In this document: one piece after another, positions 60,911-64,000 of the stretch
How the letters are laid out: each line of letters begins with the position of its first letter
How positions within the stretch are numbered: position 1 is the first letter of the stretch
DNA from: CAYNRA01 sp046293395
Lineage (GTDB): Bacteria; Bacteroidota; Bacteroidia; Cytophagales; Spirosomataceae
Assembly: GCA_046293395.1 (NCBI GenBank)
Contig: JBKBOU010000001.1
Location: 682,001-746,000, forward strand
DNA length: 64,000 bases
Reading direction: 5' to 3'
Notes under the pieces: generated by a model
What the model saw: the letters and a program-made list of their open reading frames with translations, nothing else
What the model was told of the DNA's origin: nothing
Databases searched by the model: none
Translations under genes and position numbers: made by a program

Positions 60911-62980
60911 TCACTCAGCATACTTAATTGATAATTCATCTTCAAATCCAAAAATTGTCAGGGCTTGTTTTATTCTTTCGAACTTGCCCACATTGTCAAT
61001 GTTTGCCTCAATAAAATATGTCTCACTAATAGGAACTGCTTGTCTCAATCCGTTTGCGTCAGGTGTTTTAGTCAAATTCAATCTGTCACCAATTTCTGAA
61101 GTGAAAAATGTCTCCGGCTGTAAATCAAAAAGCTGCTTGAACACTTCAATATAAAGTTTTGCTACTTGCGTAACTTCAAGTTTTTGATTAAAGAAAATAG
61201 CATATTCAAGTTTCTTGTGTTTAGGGTCTTCTGCATCAAAAATATTTATTTCATCATTCGTCGCTTCTAGCTCTACATCAATTTCCGGGATTTCCCAGAC
61301 TTTTATGTACCGTTCTGAAATTAAGTTTGCTCTTTTTTCAATTTCAACTTTATCCCACTTCATTTTTTCTTTTAAATCTCTGTTTAGCCAAAGTCTGCTA
61401 AAACCGTATCCTTGTTCTTTACCATCCAAATTCATGACCTTCTTGTCTAGAAAAGGTTTATTACCCAACTTTCCATTATTACCTGATAGGGTTAAATTAC
61501 CAATTGTGTTGAGGTAATTTTCCTTAATCAAATTGTACTCATCTGCACCTAATTCTATTTTCCATTTTGGGTCCGGATTTTGTGGAAAAATATGTTCGAT
61601 TGTAATATCAGAATTACCTTCAATCGTAACTGGTTCATTATTTTGAAAGTTCTCTAGACGCTCAAACAAGTAAGTTCTATTTTTGGGCTTAATGTTGTAA
61701 ACATCTTTTTCTTTAAGAGCATTTACCGTTTCGGTGTTTCTTGGAAAGCGCTGAACACCTGACCTTTGCAACAAAGATTTTTGAATTGAGAACAAATAAT
61801 TGTTAGATTCAATTTTATCATACAAGCCCATAAAGATTTTATTGAGTGCATTTGTCGGTAAACCTAAAATAAAACGTCTGAATGTAAATGATTGAATCGT
61901 CGATAGCACCGAAATAAATGTAGTTTTATCAATAATTTCATTTGATAAATCTTCATAGACTTTCATCAAAAAAGGAAAAGCAACATTTATTTCTAATCTA
62001 TTAATATATTCAAGTTGAACTCTAATTTGTTTATCAGATTCATTTTTGGGATTAGCTAATTTGTTGTAATATTTGACGAGTGATTTCAATTCGGTAAGTA
62101 CAACTTCTAATTCGTCCATAGTAGAAGTGGGATATTTCTCCTTGAACTTAGAATATACATCTGATTTATTAGGAATTTCTTTATTCTTTAGTGTCAGATA
62201 ATCACGAATAAATTCAGAAATTTTTGTTTTGTTTAAGGTTTCATCTTTTGCATTTTTTTCAATTACTTCCCAATAGTGTTTATAAATCCGTTCCTGTTCT
62301 TTAGGTTTTAATCCCATTAATATGTAATTCCTAATAAGGTCGGCTTGTGACAACTCAAGCCCTGTCGAGTTTAAACTTTCAAAAATTCTTTGTGGATTAT
62401 CTTTTTGTCTGTCAAGAGCAATATCAACAAAAATTAACTTTGAAAGTCCACGTTGAACGACTTCAAAATTTTCTGGATTTATTACTGACCTGAAATAGTT
62501 AAAATTCTCAATAATTTTCGAGTAACCTTTAAATTCTTCGTCGTTTGTCGCATTGAGAATATACCCAAGTGCTTCTTTATTGTTTTCAGTAGGTTTTAGT
62601 TTTAATTTTTCCCCTTCTGAGGCAAATTCATTAATCAAATATGTTTTTTGAATTCGATTGACCAACATTTGATTATCAAGTTCTTTTGCCAGTCGGTAAA
62701 GTGCTATGTAAACTAATGTAATCGTTGTAAGCCTCTGTTGTCCATCAATTATGGTAAGTTCTGTTAATCCTGATGCTGAATAAACGTCATCGTGAACATA
62801 TACAATACTACCAATAAAATGTGCATTTGTCTTATCATTTTTACCTGATTCAATAATGTCATGCAGAAGCTGCTTACATTGGAGTAATGTCCAATCGTAG
62901 TTTCTCTGATAAACTGGAATTACAAATGTCGTTTCGTTGGTCGCTAAAAATTTATCTACTCTTGTTTCGTTTGCTTTCAT
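60911..62980 (-). CDS. DUF262/DUF1524 GmrSD-like defence endonuclease
   Basis: 689 residues. N-terminal ParB-like DUF262 domain with IPVYQRNYDW (about 21-30) and IIDGQQRLTT (77-86), the nucleotide-binding/hydrolysis motif; long helical middle; C-terminal DUF1524 His-Me nuclease with IEHIFPQN (461-468, catalytic His463) and NTIGNLTLSGNN. Such fused GmrSD-type proteins are type IV restriction enzymes that cut modified phage DNA. A further C-terminal region of about 130 residues follows. It stands alone, AT-richer than neighbours. Confidence 0.87.
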   Translation of the reverse strand: MKANETRVDKFLATNETTFVIPVYQRNYDWTLLQCKQLLHDIIESGKNDKTNAHFIGSIVYVHDDVYSASGLTELTIIDGQQRLTTITLVYIALYRLAKELDNQMLVNRIQKTYLINEFASEGEKLKLKPTENNKEALGYILNATNDEEFKGYSKIIENFNYFRSVINPENFEVVQRGLSKLIFVDIALDRQKDNPQRIFESLNSTGLELSQADLIRNYILMGLKPKEQERIYKHYWEVIEKNAKDETLNKTKISEFIRDYLTLKNKEIPNKSDVYSKFKEKYPTSTMDELEVVLTELKSLVKYYNKLANPKNESDKQIRVQLEYINRLEINVAFPFLMKVYEDLSNEIIDKTTFISVLSTIQSFTFRRFILGLPTNALNKIFMGLYDKIESNNYLFSIQKSLLQRSGVQRFPRNTETVNALKEKDVYNIKPKNRTYLFERLENFQNNEPVTIEGNSDITIEHIFPQNPDPKWKIELGADEYNLIKENYLNTIGNLTLSGNNGKLGNKPFLDKKVMNLDGKEQGYGFSRLWLNRDLKEKMKWDKVEIEKRANLISERYIKVWEIPEIDVELEATNDEINIFDAEDPKHKKLEYAIFFNQKLEVTQVAKLYIEVFKQLFDLQPETFFTSEIGDRLNLTKTPDANGLRQAVPISETYFIEANIDNVGKFERIKQALTIFGFEDELSIKYAE

Positions 62981-63764
62981 ATTTTAAATTGTCTGTTTAT
63001 CGGTATATGTTTATGGGATGAGTACAATCCTCCCAATTCCCTTCAAAATTCGTGGATTAAAATCGATGGCATAAGAAGTCGTTTTCAAGCCTTGGTATGC
63101 CCATAAGGCACTTTAGTGTTCTTTGTAGCGCATTTCTTGTTTGTTTGGGAGTTATTCGGTAAAATACGTTTTCCGCATCCATACAGAAAACAAACGAATG
63201 TATCTACTATTTCTGTGAAGTCCAAATAATGGGTTGTTTTCTACTGGCAATTTAGTAAACCAACAAGGTATTCACTCATTGCTAATCTATCACCCTGAAT
63301 TTTATAGCACCAAATCGCTCACATTTCTCCACTCAAAGCAACGCGAGCAGACTTCGGATTAACCCCTCAATCTACCCAAAAAAAAACAATAAATACTCTG
63401 GTATCAAATAGTAAGTAAACAACTCTACCAAGAAAATAAGCTTTTCTGCCCAACATTTTGAGAAAAAATTCAGTTTGAAACGAGGGTTTCTAGCAAAATC
63501 AGCACTCCTAGAAAGCTCCAAGCACAGAGTATCGCGTGCAGGGGAATCCCCAAAGAAGGTCATTCAAAGGGTTTAACCCAATAAATGCATTTGGCTTTCC
63601 AGAACTTAGGTGAGATTGTTCCCTTTTTTGACTCTATCTTTGCTCTCGTTGTTTTTTGCGCTACGCGATTATCTTTTGCTTCAAAACATAGCTATTCGAG
63701 TGCCGCTGGTTCAATTTTTCGTACAATACGTTATTAAAAACTTCTTATATATACCCACTACCAA
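62981..63764. other. Long intergenic region
   Basis: About 780 bases between the defence gene and the CrtA-like gene. A 63-codon minus-strand frame (63372-63563) has no supporting signal. I see nothing else except the promoter near 63616. Confidence 0.4.
63616..63642 (+). promoter_or_regulatory. Putative promoter of the CrtA-like gene
   Basis: TTG at 63616-63618 and a perfect TATCTTTG at 63635-63642, 16 bases apart. The ATG is 122 bases further on. Confidence 0.35.
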
Positions 63765-64000
63765 ATGATTGTTACTCTCACCGTTGTTCGTTTACGTACT
63801 TGGGCGATTCCGCTCGGTTTTGTTTCTATGGCGATTTTACGTCTCCCCTTGGTATTGAACAAAAAAATCTCTTTCTGGAAACTCATGGGCTGCGGCAAAA
63901 ACGGAACTTTCGATAAAACACCTGATTTACGCCAATGGTCTATGTTATTGGTTTGGCAAAACGAAAACGACTATACTACTTTTCGGGAAAATTCGGTCGT
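63765..64000 (+). CDS. CrtA-like (spheroidene monooxygenase family) protein, N-terminal part
   Basis: The gene runs off the right edge; 78 codons are visible. MIVTLTVVRLRTWAIPLGFVS starts it, and FWKLMGCGKNGTFDKTPD resembles the FWKLMGTGRG block of CrtA ketolases, which add keto groups to carotenoids. This family is common in pigmented Bacteroidota. Identification is from memory of this single block. Confidence 0.6.
   Translation, partial: MIVTLTVVRLRTWAIPLGFVSMAILRLPLVLNKKISFWKLMGCGKNGTFDKTPDLRQWSMLLVWQNENDYTTFRENSV

Noticed and set aside
63372..63563. 63-codon minus-strand frame
   Set aside because: Sits in a long AT-rich gap, with no start signal and no recognisable product.
1..64000. 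CRISPR array
   Set aside because: No regularly spaced direct repeats and no cas gene seen on reading the window.

Overview
The window looks like chromosomal DNA of a Bacteroidota bacterium, most likely of the order Cytophagales. The signs are Bacteroidota-type -7 promoter elements (TAnnTTTG) before many genes, a type IX secretion sorting domain, a type III glutamine synthetase, a long Bacteroidota-type NusB, a TonB receptor paired with a DUF4249-like lipoprotein, and many proteins whose families are typical of this phylum. There are no rRNA genes, no tRNA genes that I can recognise, no intact insertion sequence and no CRISPR array.

Layout. 0-9.2 kb: the 5' part of rsmE, an acidic conserved protein, type III glutamine synthetase (glnN), a membrane protein of the lipoteichoic-acid-synthase family with lost catalytic residues, a second glutamine synthetase (GSII) with an operator-like repeat over its promoter, mtaB, a Vat-like acetyltransferase and a methyltransferase. 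9.4-11.3 kb: gamma-glutamyltransferase. 11.4-13.75 kb: a small foreign island made of the tail of a tyrosine recombinase followed by two gene cassettes. Each cassette has its own matching inverted ends, and a large attC-like palindrome lies between them. The cargo is an HMA-CDF cation transporter and a coupled pair of unknown genes. 14.1-17.8 kb: a TolB-like protein, a sugar isomerase/epimerase and a type III polyketide synthase. 17.9-23.8 kb: a tyrosine/homogentisate catabolic region. hmgA, fahA and a flavin reductase read rightward; a TetR regulator and acetoacetate-CoA ligase read leftward, so fumarate and acetoacetyl-CoA are the expected end products.

24-31 kb: a Crp/Fnr regulator, a broken small gene coupled to a lipoprotein gene, a TonB receptor/DUF4249/lipoprotein operon and an amino-acid permease. 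31.8-39.5 kb: umuDC, a methyltransferase, hemW, an exported protein, nagA and an S41 peptidase. 39.6-42.7 kb: a housekeeping run of nusB, a YtxH protein, yajC, a DUF721 protein and an LD-carboxypeptidase. 42.7-47.4 kb: glgE, nuoA, nuoB and ade on the minus strand. 47.6-53.9 kb: a T9SS-secreted metalloprotease-like protein, a sodium symporter, clpS, recR, a 2OG-Fe(II) oxygenase, a chromate transporter and a PspC protein. 54-60 kb: nuoD (detached from nuoAB), a hypothetical gene, lemA with two TPM-domain genes, a DASH-type photolyase/cryptochrome and a DUF547 protein. 60.4-63 kb: a lipoprotein and a GmrSD-like DUF262/DUF1524 defence protein. The window ends inside a CrtA-like carotenoid monooxygenase gene.

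The most unusual structures are the cassette pair with co-varying ends at 11.7-13.7 kb, the inactive-looking LTA-synthase relative, a dispersed repeat shared by 14.0 and 25.5 kb, and four convergent gene pairs whose stop codons share one TTAA.
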